Below are positions 1 to 6,342 of a stretch of DNA of 7,168 nucleotides, piece after piece. The position numbers and the translations under genes were made by a program. The DNA lies in NCBI GenBank assembly GCA_028711355.1, contig JAQTSL010000188.1:1-7168 (forward strand), written 5' to 3'. The notes beneath the pieces were generated by a model. That model was not told where the DNA came from. It was given only the letters and a program-made list of their open reading frames with translations, and did no database searches. Positions within the stretch are counted from its first letter, which is position 1. Each line of letters opens with the position of its first letter. This DNA is from Rhodoferax sp. Its GTDB lineage: Bacteria; Pseudomonadota; Gammaproteobacteria; Burkholderiales; Burkholderiaceae_C.

Positions 1-629
1 CGGGCAAGGGCACGCTGGCGGCCGCACTGGCGCAGCAATTGGGCTACCACCTGCTCGATTCGGGCGCGCTGTATCGCATCACCGCGCTGGCCGCAGCGCG
101 CGCCGGTTTGGCGCTGGAGGCCAGCGCCGAGCCGCAAATCGCCGAGCTGGCGCGCGGTCTGGTGATCGAGTTTTCAGAAAATCGCGTGCTGCTGGCCGGT
201 GTTGACGTGACCGAGACTATCCGCACCGAGGAGGTGGGTATGAATGCCTCTGCCATTTCGGCGTTGCCGCAGGTTCGCGCGGCGCTGGTGGCGCTGCAAC
301 ACAGTTTTCGCAAGCTGCCGGGCCTGGTGGCCGACGGCCGTGACATGGGTACGGTGATCTTCCCAAACGCCGCACTGAAGGTGTTTTTGACCGCCAGCGC
401 CGACCAGCGTGCCCAGCGCCGTTACAAGCAATTGATTTCAAAAGGCATTTCGGCTACACTCGCCGCTCTTGGCGCCGACCTACAGGCGCGTGATGCGCGC
501 GACACGTCGCGCAGCGTCGCGCCACTGCAAGCCGCGCCAGACGCCCAGTTGCTGGACAACTCTGACCTATCGATTCAAACGTCGGTTGATCAGGTGTTGG
601 ACTGGTGGCAAAGCAAACAGCCATTTTGA
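1..629 (+). CDS. cmk: Cytidylate kinase, 5'-truncated by window edge
   Basis: CMP/dCMP kinase, a cytosolic enzyme that transfers phosphate from ATP to (d)CMP in pyrimidine nucleotide recycling. The reading frame is open from base 3 to the TGA at 627-629, giving 208 visible residues. The first visible residues, GKGTLA, are the end of the P-loop (family form GPxxSGKGT), so roughly 15 N-terminal residues lie outside the window. The TTG at base 39 is internal and is not a start. Further family marks are LDSGALYR shortly after the P-loop (acceptor-side region), the motif DGRDMGTVIFPNA at about bases 333-371, and a following LKVFLTAS...RAQRRYKQL segment typical of the lid region. The C-terminus ends in DNSDLSIQTSVDQVLDWW, also typical. 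No frameshift is seen. Its position directly upstream of rpsA is the classic proteobacterial arrangement. Confidence 0.96.
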   Translation, partial: GKGTLAAALAQQLGYHLLDSGALYRITALAAARAGLALEASAEPQIAELARGLVIEFSENRVLLAGVDVTETIRTEEVGMNASAISALPQVRAALVALQHSFRKLPGLVADGRDMGTVIFPNAALKVFLTASADQRAQRRYKQLISKGISATLAALGADLQARDARDTSRSVAPLQAAPDAQLLDNSDLSIQTSVDQVLDWWQSKQPF

Positions 630-639
630 CCTGTCAAAA

Positions 640-686
640 CGGCTGAACCCGCAACGGTTCATTCCGTTGCAACCGGCCCTCAGCCG
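640..686 (+). promoter_or_regulatory. Nested inverted repeat between cmk and rpsA
   Basis: Seen directly: an outer 7-base perfect inverted repeat, CGGCTGA at 640-646 with TCAGCCG at 680-686, encloses an inner 7-base perfect inverted repeat, GCAACGG at 651-657 with CCGTTGC at 664-670, loop TTCATT. The transcript could fold as a two-tier hairpin starting 11 bases after the cmk stop. It is followed only by ACTTTCTGT, not a real U-tract, so it is a weak candidate for an intrinsic terminator. It could instead be an mRNA processing or stability element, or part of the rpsA leader. The function is inferred; the pairing is read from the sequence. Confidence 0.5.
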
Positions 687-739
687 ACTTTCTGTATCGC
701 AATGATGCGCTGCGGTTGAGGTTCAAATAATCGTAACCC

Positions 740-786
740 CACGGGTCACACCGTGATTAAATCTGCGGTTCGCACCGCATCACACT
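740..786 (+). promoter_or_regulatory. rpsA translation-initiation region: two hairpins, no Shine-Dalgarno
   Basis: Two small perfect inverted repeats sit just upstream of the rpsA ATG: CACGG (740-744) with CCGTG (751-755), loop GTCACA, and TGCGGT (764-769) with ACCGCA (774-779), loop TCGC. The bases between the last stem and the ATG (TCACACT and nearby) contain no purine-rich Shine-Dalgarno. In E. coli the rpsA leader likewise lacks a canonical Shine-Dalgarno, is folded into hairpins, and is autoregulated by S1 binding. The resemblance suggests the same control here, but that is inference. The rest of the 630-786 gap shows no promoter that I would call. Confidence 0.5.
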
Positions 787-2466
787 ATGTCTGAATCTTT
801 TGCCGCCCTGTTTGAAGAATCCCTGCAACGCACCGAAATGCGCACTGGTGAAGTCATCACCGCTGAAGTCGTGCGCATCGACCACAGTTTTGTGGTCGTC
901 AACGCCGGTCTCAAGTCTGAGGCCTACGTGCCGCTGGAAGAATTCAAAAACGATCAGGGCGAAATCGAAGTCCAAGTCGGCGACTTTGTCTCGGTGGCCA
1001 TCGGCTCGATTGAGAACGGCTACGGCGACACCATTCTGAGCCGTGACACCGCCAAGCGTCTGGCTTCCTGGATGAGCCTGGAAAAAGCGCTGGAAACCGG
1101 CGAATTTGTCACCGGCACCACCAGTGGCAAGGTCAAGGGCGGCCTGACCGTGCTGGTCAACGGCATCCGCGCTTTCTTGCCCGGCTCATTGGTCGATACC
1201 CGTCCCACCAAAGACCTGTCTCCGTACGAAAACAAGACCCTGGAATTCAAGGTCATCAAGCTCGACCGCAAGCGCAACAACGTGGTGCTGAGCCGCCGCG
1301 CCGTAGTGGAAGCCTCGATGGGCGAAGAACGCGCCAAGCTGATGGATACGCTGCGCGAAGGTGCCATCGTTCAGGGCGTGGTCAAAAACATCACTGAATA
1401 CGGAGCGTTTGTCGATCTGGGCGGTATCGACGGCCTGCTGCACATCACTGACATGGCCTGGCGCCGCGTGCGCCACCCGTCTGAGGTGGTGACTGCTGGC
1501 CAGGAAATTACCGCCAAGATTCTCAAATTTGACACCGAAAAGAACCGTGTATCGCTGGGTCTCAAGCAAATGGGAGATGACCCGTGGATGGGTGTTAATC
1601 GCCGCTACCCGCAAGGCACGCGTATGTTCGGCAAGATCACCAACATCGCCGACTACGGCGCATTTGTCGAACTTGAACCAGGGATCGAAGGTTTGGTGCA
1701 CGTCTCTGAGATGGATTGGACCAATAAGAACGTGGCCCCGGCCAAGATCGTCGCGCTGGGCGACGAAGTCGAGGTCATGGTGCTGGAAATTGACGAAGAC
1801 AAACGTCGCATCAGCTTGGGTATGAAGCAATGCCGTGCCAACCCGTGGCAAGAGTTTGCGCAAAACACCAAGCGTGGCGACCGCGTCAAGGGCCCGATCA
1901 AGTCGATCACCGACTTTGGCGTGTTTGTCGGTCTGGCCGCCGGTATCGATGGTCTGGTGCATCTGTCTGACCTGTCATGGAACGAACCCGGCGAAGCCGC
2001 AGTACGTGAATACAAGAAGGGCCAAGAAGTCGAAGCCATCGTGCTGGCGGTTGATGTGGACCGTGAACGCATCTCTTTGGGCATCAAACAGCTTGACTCT
2101 GACCCGTTCACCACCTTTGCTTCGATCAACGACAAGGGTGCTGTGGTGACCGGCAAGGTCAAGACCGTCGATGCCAAGGGCGCCGAAGTGCTGCTGGGCG
2201 ACGACGTCGTTGGCTACCTGCGTGCCTCCGAGATTTCACGCGACCGGGTCGAAGACGCGCGCAATGTGCTCAAAGAAGGCGACGAAGTTAGCGCCGTGGT
2301 GGTCAACGTTGATCGCAAGAGCCGCAACATCCAGTTGTCGATCAAGGCCAAAGACGCTGCCGACCAGAGTGAGGCGATGGCCCACCTGAGTCAGCAGGCA
2401 GCGCGTGAAAATGCTGGCACCACCAGTTTGGGTGCGCTGTTACGCGCCAAGCTGGACAACAACTAA
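787..2466 (+). CDS. rpsA: 30S ribosomal protein S1
   Basis: Ribosomal protein S1 binds mRNA on the 30S platform, unfolds structured leaders and helps start translation of weak-Shine-Dalgarno messages. At 559 residues it matches the E. coli protein (557). Six S1/OB-fold repeats are visible: about 19-87 and 105-171 (the divergent ribosome-binding pair), then about 191-260, 276-347, 363-434 and 450-520. Repeats 3-5 carry the typical cores GVVKNITEYGAFVDL, GKITNIADYGAFVEL and GPIKSITDFGVFVGL, each followed by a G-I-[DE]-GL-[LV]-H segment and ending in R[IV]SLG[LM]KQ-like strands. Repeat 6 is more divergent (GKVKTVDAKGAEVLL), as is usual. The N-terminal MSESFAALFEESL fits the family, supporting the ATG at 787 despite the missing Shine-Dalgarno. 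The frame is intact. It stands between cmk and ihfB, as in many proteobacteria. Confidence 0.98.
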   Translation: MSESFAALFEESLQRTEMRTGEVITAEVVRIDHSFVVVNAGLKSEAYVPLEEFKNDQGEIEVQVGDFVSVAIGSIENGYGDTILSRDTAKRLASWMSLEKALETGEFVTGTTSGKVKGGLTVLVNGIRAFLPGSLVDTRPTKDLSPYENKTLEFKVIKLDRKRNNVVLSRRAVVEASMGEERAKLMDTLREGAIVQGVVKNITEYGAFVDLGGIDGLLHITDMAWRRVRHPSEVVTAGQEITAKILKFDTEKNRVSLGLKQMGDDPWMGVNRRYPQGTRMFGKITNIADYGAFVELEPGIEGLVHVSEMDWTNKNVAPAKIVALGDEVEVMVLEIDEDKRRISLGMKQCRANPWQEFAQNTKRGDRVKGPIKSITDFGVFVGLAAGIDGLVHLSDLSWNEPGEAAVREYKKGQEVEAIVLAVDVDRERISLGIKQLDSDPFTTFASINDKGAVVTGKVKTVDAKGAEVLLGDDVVGYLRASEISRDRVEDARNVLKEGDEVSAVVVNVDRKSRNIQLSIKAKDAADQSEAMAHLSQQAARENAGTTSLGALLRAKLDNN

Positions 2467-2483
2467 CTGACTCTATCGACACG

Positions 2484-2548
2484 CATTCGCGGCAGGGCGG
2501 CGCTCCTACAGAATACATTCGCGGCGGGGGCGCCGCTGCTACAGAATA
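2484..2548 (-). repeat. Two tandem REP-like palindromic units
   Basis: Two adjacent direct copies fill most of the rpsA-ihfB spacer: copy 1 at 2484-2515 (32 bases) and copy 2 at 2516-2548 (33 bases). By hand alignment they share 29 of 33 columns, with one gap and three substitutions. Both begin CATTCGCGGC and end CTACAGAATA. Copy 2 has a perfect 6-base stem, GCGGCG (2521-2526) with CGCCGC (2531-2536), loop GGGG; copy 1 has an imperfect version of the same stem. Read on the minus strand, each copy starts with GTAG (CTAC on + at 2506-2509 and 2539-2542) just before the palindrome, which is the layout described for REP elements mobilised by REP-associated tyrosine transposases. No such transposase gene is in the window. 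Assignment to a dispersed REP family is an inference until other copies are found in the genome. Confidence 0.7.
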
Positions 2549-2579
2549 TGCCGGTCGTTTTTTGGATTGAATCGTCGTT

Positions 2580-2876
2580 ATGACCCGCTCTGATCTTGTC
2601 GAAGAACTCGCGGCACGCTTTAGCCAGTTGACACTGCGTGACACCGAATTTGCTGTCAAGTCGATCCTGGATGCAATGAACGAAGCGCTGGTGCGCGGGC
2701 ACCGCATCGAAATCCGGGGCTTTGGCAGTTTTTCGGTCAATTACCGTGCCCCACGTCAGGGCCGCAACCCGCGCAGCGGCGAAAGTGTTGCCATCCCCGA
2801 AAAGCGGGTGCCACATTTCAAACCCGGCAAGGCACTGCGCGAGAATGTCGATGCGCGCACTCACCAACTGACGTAA
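2580..2876 (+). CDS. ihfB: Integration host factor subunit beta
   Basis: IHF beta pairs with IHF alpha (gene not in this window) to form a sequence-specific nucleoid protein that bends DNA sharply in recombination, replication and transcription control. The 98 residues span the whole HU/IHF fold (E. coli IHF beta has 94). The N-terminal helices (1-40, starting MTRSDLVEEL) lead into the signature RIEIRGFGSFSVNYRAPR (about 43-59). The arm then carries GRNPRSGE (61-68), whose Pro64 sits where the family's DNA-intercalating proline lies. The C-terminal PHFKPGKALRENVD (78-91) identifies it as the beta rather than the alpha subunit. The ATG at 2580 gives the expected N-terminus. No good Shine-Dalgarno is present; the nearest purine run, GGA at 2564-2566, is too far upstream. 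It lies 113 bases after rpsA, with the REP-like pair between. Confidence 0.96.
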   Translation: MTRSDLVEELAARFSQLTLRDTEFAVKSILDAMNEALVRGHRIEIRGFGSFSVNYRAPRQGRNPRSGESVAIPEKRVPHFKPGKALRENVDARTHQLT

Positions 2877-2916
2877 ACACCACCGGCAGACTGTACCGAC
2901 GACTCAGAACCCATCC

Positions 2917-3234
2917 ATGAAGAACCTTTTCTGGCTGCTTAAAGGGATACTGAAGGCGGCCATTTTTTTCACCCTGTTTGCCTTTGCCCTGAACAACGAA
3001 CAGCCAGTTACCGTGCATTTTTTCTTTGGCAACCAATGGCAGGCGCCACTGGTTCTGGTGGTTTTGCTAACGTTTTCAATTGGCGTTGCAGTTGGCGTAT
3101 TGGGCATGGTGCCCTGGCGCTTGAAGCAACATCGCCTACAGCAGCAGGCCGAGCTTTCACCCTCACGCGAAGCGATGCAACCCAACGTCGTCGCGACAGC
3201 ACCAACACAGCCCGCTTACAGCGATGGACTTTGA
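2917..3234 (+). CDS. lapA: LapA family inner-membrane protein (DUF1049)
   Basis: LapA (lipopolysaccharide assembly protein A, YciS in E. coli) is a small inner-membrane protein that works alongside LapB in lipopolysaccharide assembly. The 105 residues have two hydrophobic segments, about 5-25 and 43-66, joined by a short loop containing the family-typical NNEQPVTVHFFFG stretch (26-38). A charged cytoplasmic tail follows (WRLKQHRLQQQ, then a Pro/Ala-rich end). Length and layout match the family. The start at 2917 gives MKNLFWLLKG, a positively charged N-terminus before the first membrane span; no clear Shine-Dalgarno precedes it. It begins 40 bases after ihfB and its last 11 bases overlap lapB, so the two are probably translationally coupled. 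The precise molecular function of LapA is not settled in the literature. Confidence 0.9.
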   Translation: MKNLFWLLKGILKAAIFFTLFAFALNNEQPVTVHFFFGNQWQAPLVLVVLLTFSIGVAVGVLGMVPWRLKQHRLQQQAELSPSREAMQPNVVATAPTQPAYSDGL

Positions 3235-4375
3235 CCTGAGCTGGATTCTGCTGGGGCTGCCACTGGCCTTTGTGCTGGGCTGGGGCGCCTCGCGATTCGA
3301 CCTGCGACAAATCCGGCTGGAAAATCGCAACGCGCCCAAGGCCTACTTTCGCGGACTCAACTACTTGCTCAACGAGCAACAAGACCAGGCCATCGACGCC
3401 TTCATCGAGGCCGTGCAGAACGACCCTGACACGTCCGAACTGCATTTTGCTCTGGGCAACTTGTTTCGCCGCCGCGGCGAGTATCAACGCGCGGTACGGG
3501 TGCACGAGCACCTGCTGTCGCGCGGCGACTTGAGCCAGGCTGACCGGCATCGGGCGCAGCATGCACTGGCGCTGGACTTTCTCAAGGCCGGCCTGCTCGA
3601 CCGGGCCGAAGCAGCGCTGCGCAAGCTTGATGGCACCACGTTTGAGACTGAGGCACGGCTGGCGCTGCTGGCCAATTACGAACGCAGCCGCGACTGGGCC
3701 TTGGCCGCCGGCGTAGCACAGCAGCTCGAACTGGCCGGCCAGGGTGATTTTTCACTGCGCCTGGCGCATTACCTGTGTGAGCGCTCGGCGCGCGCCAACA
3801 GCCAGGGTGAGATCGAACAAGCGCAGCAGTTGCTGCTGCAAGCCATTGAGCGCGCGCCGCAAGCCGCGCGCGCGCGGCTGGAGCTGGCGCGCCTGCTGGA
3901 GCAGCAAGGTCAACTGACACCGGCACAGCAGACCTTGTTGCAAGCGCTTGACCAGGTGCCCACAGCAGCGCCGCTGATTGCCGGACCGCTGGCCGACCTT
4001 AGTCTGAAACTGCAGCAAACCGCCGAGCCATTTGCCCGCATGAAGGCGCGGTACGACCAGACCCCGGCGCTGGATCTGCTGGACGCGATGGTGCGCCTGG
4101 CACCCGGCAATACACCCCTGACTGAGCGTGAACTCTACGCCGGTCACCTCGAACGTGAATCATCGTTGGTGGCCGCCACGCGCTGGATCGCTCTGGAAAA
4201 ATTTGAACACGAACAATTCCATCCGCAGGTGCAGCGTGCGTTGGATCACGCCATTCAACCACTGCTACGCTACCGCTGCGCCGCCTGCGGTTTTGAAGCC
4301 AGTCAGCACTTTTGGCAATGCCCGGGTTGCCAGACCTGGGACAGTTACCCGGCGCGCCGGGTCGAAGAGATATGA
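3224..4375 (+). CDS. lapB: LapB/YciM, LPS assembly and LpxC-turnover regulator
   Basis: LapB is a membrane-anchored tetratricopeptide protein which in E. coli recruits FtsH to degrade LpxC, setting the rate of lipid A synthesis. All expected parts are visible in 383 residues (E. coli 389). A single N-terminal membrane span lies at about 5-21 (SWILLGLPLAFVLGWGA). The conserved juxtamembrane region NRNAPKAYFRGLNYLLNEQQDQAIDAFIEAV (35-64) opens the first TPR. A helical TPR array runs to about 345. The C-terminal rubredoxin-like metal knuckle has Cys352-x2-Cys355 and Cys366-x2-Cys369, all four ligands intact, followed by TWDSYPAR. The ATG at 3224 lies inside the end of lapA with no strong Shine-Dalgarno, suggesting re-initiation by ribosomes finishing lapA. 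Its stop overlaps the rfaE1 start as ATGA. The middle is rich in Ala, Leu and Gln, as is usual for TPRs. Confidence 0.95.
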   Translation: MDFDLSWILLGLPLAFVLGWGASRFDLRQIRLENRNAPKAYFRGLNYLLNEQQDQAIDAFIEAVQNDPDTSELHFALGNLFRRRGEYQRAVRVHEHLLSRGDLSQADRHRAQHALALDFLKAGLLDRAEAALRKLDGTTFETEARLALLANYERSRDWALAAGVAQQLELAGQGDFSLRLAHYLCERSARANSQGEIEQAQQLLLQAIERAPQAARARLELARLLEQQGQLTPAQQTLLQALDQVPTAAPLIAGPLADLSLKLQQTAEPFARMKARYDQTPALDLLDAMVRLAPGNTPLTERELYAGHLERESSLVAATRWIALEKFEHEQFHPQVQRALDHAIQPLLRYRCAACGFEASQHFWQCPGCQTWDSYPARRVEEI

Positions 4376-5310
4376 CATTTATGAAAATTTCCCAGGAACA
4401 ACTTGCCAAATCGCGCGTACTGGTGGTCGGCGACGTCATGCTGGACCGTTATTGGTTCGGCGCGGTCGAGCGTATCAGCCCCGAAGCGCCGGTACCGGTG
4501 GTGCGCGTCACACGTGAAGAAGAACGCAATGGTGGCGCCGCCAACGTTGCCTACAACGTGATCACACTCGGTGCCCAAGCGTCGCTGTTGACGGTGGTGG
4601 GCGAAGACGAGGCCAGCCACAAGCTTGAGGCGCTGGTGGCCGGCACCGGCATCCAGACCCACTTTGGCCGCCACGCTGACCTGAAAACCACGGTCAAGCT
4701 GCGTGTTATCGGGCGCCAGCAGCAGTTGCTGCGGCTGGACTTTGAAAACACCCCCACGACCGAGTTACTGGCCTCGCAAACCGCCACCTTCATCGACCTG
4801 CTACCCAGCCACCACGCGGTGCTTTTTTCAGACTACGGCAAAGGCGGCCTGGCACACGTCAGCGACATGATCGAGCGGGCACGCGCCGCCGGCAAGCCGA
4901 TTTTGATCGACCCCAAGGGCAGCGACTATGCGCGCTACCAGAACGCTACCGTGATCACACCCAACCGGGCCGAGCTACAGCAGGTGATCGGCCCTTGGCA
5001 GGACGAAGCTGACTTGCAGGCCAGGGTACACGCCTTGCGCCAGCGCCACCACATCGAGGCGATCTTGCTCACCCGCAGCGAAGAGGGTATGACACTGTTT
5101 GACGAGCAGGGCCAGCTCAGCGTCAACGCGCAGGCGCGCGAGGTGTTTGACGTAACCGGCGCTGGCGACACCGTCATTGCCACGCTGGCGGCCATGGTGG
5201 CCGCTGGCCTGAGCCTGCGCGCGGCGATGCCGCTGGCCAATCGCGCTGGTGGCATCGTGGTTGGCAAGTTTGGTACCGCCACCGTTTCTTACCTGGAGTT
5301 ATTGGCATGA
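4372..5310 (+). CDS. rfaE1: D-glycero-beta-D-manno-heptose-7-phosphate kinase (stand-alone)
   Basis: A PfkB-family sugar kinase (RfaE domain I, also called HldA) that phosphorylates D-glycero-D-manno-heptose 7-phosphate at C1, a step towards ADP-heptose for the LPS inner core. In 312 residues it shows VVGDVMLDRYWFG (18-30) with RISPEAPVPV (34-43) at the sugar site, NGGAANVAYN (53-62), the DYGKGGL segment (154-160), DPKGSDYARY (180-189), TPNRAEL (196-202), and the PfkB signature DVTGAGDT (260-267) with the catalytic base at Asp266. It ends where the kinase domain ends. The C-terminal adenylyltransferase domain of E. coli HldE is absent, so a separate hldC/rfaE2 must be elsewhere. The ATG at 4372 overlaps the lapB stop as ATGA. 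A second ATG at 4381 lies about 10 bases after the purine run GAAGAGA (4364-4370) and could be the true start (309 residues). An in-frame TTG at 4312 is inside lapB and unlikely. Confidence 0.95.
   Translation: MTFMKISQEQLAKSRVLVVGDVMLDRYWFGAVERISPEAPVPVVRVTREEERNGGAANVAYNVITLGAQASLLTVVGEDEASHKLEALVAGTGIQTHFGRHADLKTTVKLRVIGRQQQLLRLDFENTPTTELLASQTATFIDLLPSHHAVLFSDYGKGGLAHVSDMIERARAAGKPILIDPKGSDYARYQNATVITPNRAELQQVIGPWQDEADLQARVHALRQRHHIEAILLTRSEEGMTLFDEQGQLSVNAQAREVFDVTGAGDTVIATLAAMVAAGLSLRAAMPLANRAGGIVVGKFGTATVSYLELLA
5295..5298 (+). promoter_or_regulatory. Shine-Dalgarno GGAG for hldD
   Basis: GGAG ends 8 bases before the ATG at 5307, good spacing for a ribosome binding site. It lies inside the last codons of rfaE1. 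With the ATGA overlap it supports the 5307 start and coupled translation of the two heptose genes. Confidence 0.7.
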
Positions 5311-6323
5311 CCCGTATCGTTGTGACCGGCGCGGCCGGTTTTATTGGTAGCAACATCGTCAAGGGACTCAATGCGCGCGGCCTGACCGACATCATCGCGG
5401 TTGACGACCTGACCCAAGGCGACAAGTTTCGCAACATCGCCGACCTACAGATCACCGACTACGTTGACGCCGACGATTTCTACCACGCTTTTGCCGACGG
5501 CGCCTACGGGCAGATCGAAGCTGTCTTTCATGAGGGCGCGTGTAGCGACACCATGGAACTGAACGGCAAGTACATGATGCAAAACAATTTTGCTACTTCA
5601 GTGCAGTTATACCAGGCGTGTCAGAAACGCGGCGCCCGGCTGCTGTATGCGTCCAGCGCTGCCACCTACGGCGGCTCTGACACGTTTCGCGAAGACCCCG
5701 CCTTTGAGCGCCCGCTCAACGTTTATGGTTACTCCAAACTACTGTTTGACCAGCGTATGCGGCGCGAATGCGGTCATGAATTCCAACGCGCTTTTTCTGG
5801 CAAGACCATGCAGGTGGTGGGTTTCAGATACTTCAACGTGTATGGCCCGCGCGAACAACACAAGGGCCGCATGGCCAGCGTGGCGTTTCACCAGTTCAAC
5901 CAGTTCAAGGCCGAGGGGCGGGTCAAGCTGTTTGGTGACTACGGCGGCTACGGCCCCGGCGCGCAGTTGCGTGACTTTGTGTTTGTTGACGACGTGGTCG
6001 CGGTGAACCTGTGGTTTTTTGATCATCCAGACATTTCGGGCATCTTCAATTTGGGCACCGGACGCGCTCAACCATTCAACGACGTCGCCTGTGCGGTAGT
6101 GAATACGCTGCGCCAGCTTGGTGATCAGCCGCAGATGACGCTACAAGAGCTCTGCGACGACAAATTGATCGACTACATTGCCTTTCCCGATGCGCTGCGC
6201 GGCAAATATCAGTGCTATACCCAAGCTGACTTGAGTGCGCTGCGCAGCACCGGCTGCACCCACGCTTTTGCCGACGTGCAAACCGGTGTGGCACAGTACG
6301 TCCATTGGCTTGCCAAACAGTAA
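5307..6323 (+). CDS. hldD: ADP-L-glycero-D-manno-heptose 6-epimerase
   Basis: Extended short-chain dehydrogenase (also rfaD) that epimerises ADP-D-glycero-D-manno-heptose at C6'', giving the ADP-L,D-heptose used by LPS core heptosyltransferases. The Rossmann motif TGAAGFIG is at residues 7-14. The catalytic set is Ser116 in YASSAATYG and Tyr140-x3-Lys144 in VYGYSK. RYFNVYGPREQHKGRMA (174-190) matches the family; Lys186 probably corresponds to the second catalytic lysine, Lys178 of the E. coli enzyme. The substrate-side GACSDTMELNGKYMMQNN (77-94) and the C-terminal YIAFPDALRGKYQCYTQADLSALR are also characteristic. At 338 residues it is longer than the E. coli form (310); part of the extra length is an insert near 157-168 (GHEFQRAFSGKT). 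The start is fixed by the ATGA overlap with rfaE1 and a GGAG at 5295-5298. Confidence 0.97.
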   Translation: MTRIVVTGAAGFIGSNIVKGLNARGLTDIIAVDDLTQGDKFRNIADLQITDYVDADDFYHAFADGAYGQIEAVFHEGACSDTMELNGKYMMQNNFATSVQLYQACQKRGARLLYASSAATYGGSDTFREDPAFERPLNVYGYSKLLFDQRMRRECGHEFQRAFSGKTMQVVGFRYFNVYGPREQHKGRMASVAFHQFNQFKAEGRVKLFGDYGGYGPGAQLRDFVFVDDVVAVNLWFFDHPDISGIFNLGTGRAQPFNDVACAVVNTLRQLGDQPQMTLQELCDDKLIDYIAFPDALRGKYQCYTQADLSALRSTGCTHAFADVQTGVAQYVHWLAKQ

Positions 6324-6329
6324 CCAAAA

Positions 6330-6335
6330 AAGGAG
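6330..6335 (+). promoter_or_regulatory. Strong Shine-Dalgarno AAGGAG before the ComEA-like gene
   Basis: AAGGAG lies 7 bases before the ATG at 6343, in the 19-base gap after hldD. It is the closest match to the anti-Shine-Dalgarno consensus in this window. It fixes the start of the small gene at 6343 and excludes the longer in-frame extension that would begin at 6235 inside hldD. Confidence 0.85.
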
Positions 6336-6342
6336 TGTTCCC

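Noticed and set aside
667..744. sigma70-like promoter boxes for rpsA (TTGCAA at 667, TTGAGG at 716, AATAAT near 726)
   Set aside because: None pairs with an acceptable partner box at 16-18 base spacing.
1186..1962. Long minus-strand reading frame opposite rpsA (258 codons)
   Set aside because: It is a mirror of the strongly supported S1 coding sequence, rich in His, Asp and Val in a way expected from the antisense of codon-biased DNA, with no recognisable domain.
2484..2548. Short CRISPR array
   Set aside because: The two copies are directly adjacent with no spacer between them, are palindromic, and no cas gene is near.
2549..2579. T-run at 2558-2563 as a rho-independent terminator after rpsA
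   Set aside because: The nearest good hairpin (copy 2 of the repeat, ending at 2536) is about 21 bases upstream, too far for an intrinsic terminator, and no stem directly abuts the T-run.
4313..4332. Inverted repeat TGGCAA / TTGCCA with an 8-base spacer
   Set aside because: It lies within lapB codons for the second Cys pair of the metal knuckle, so the sequence is explained by the protein; no separate role is supported.
6235..6342. Longer N-terminus for the ComEA-like protein starting inside hldD
   Set aside because: The AAGGAG site and signal peptide beginning at 6343 clearly mark the real start; the extension reads through hldD codons out of frame.
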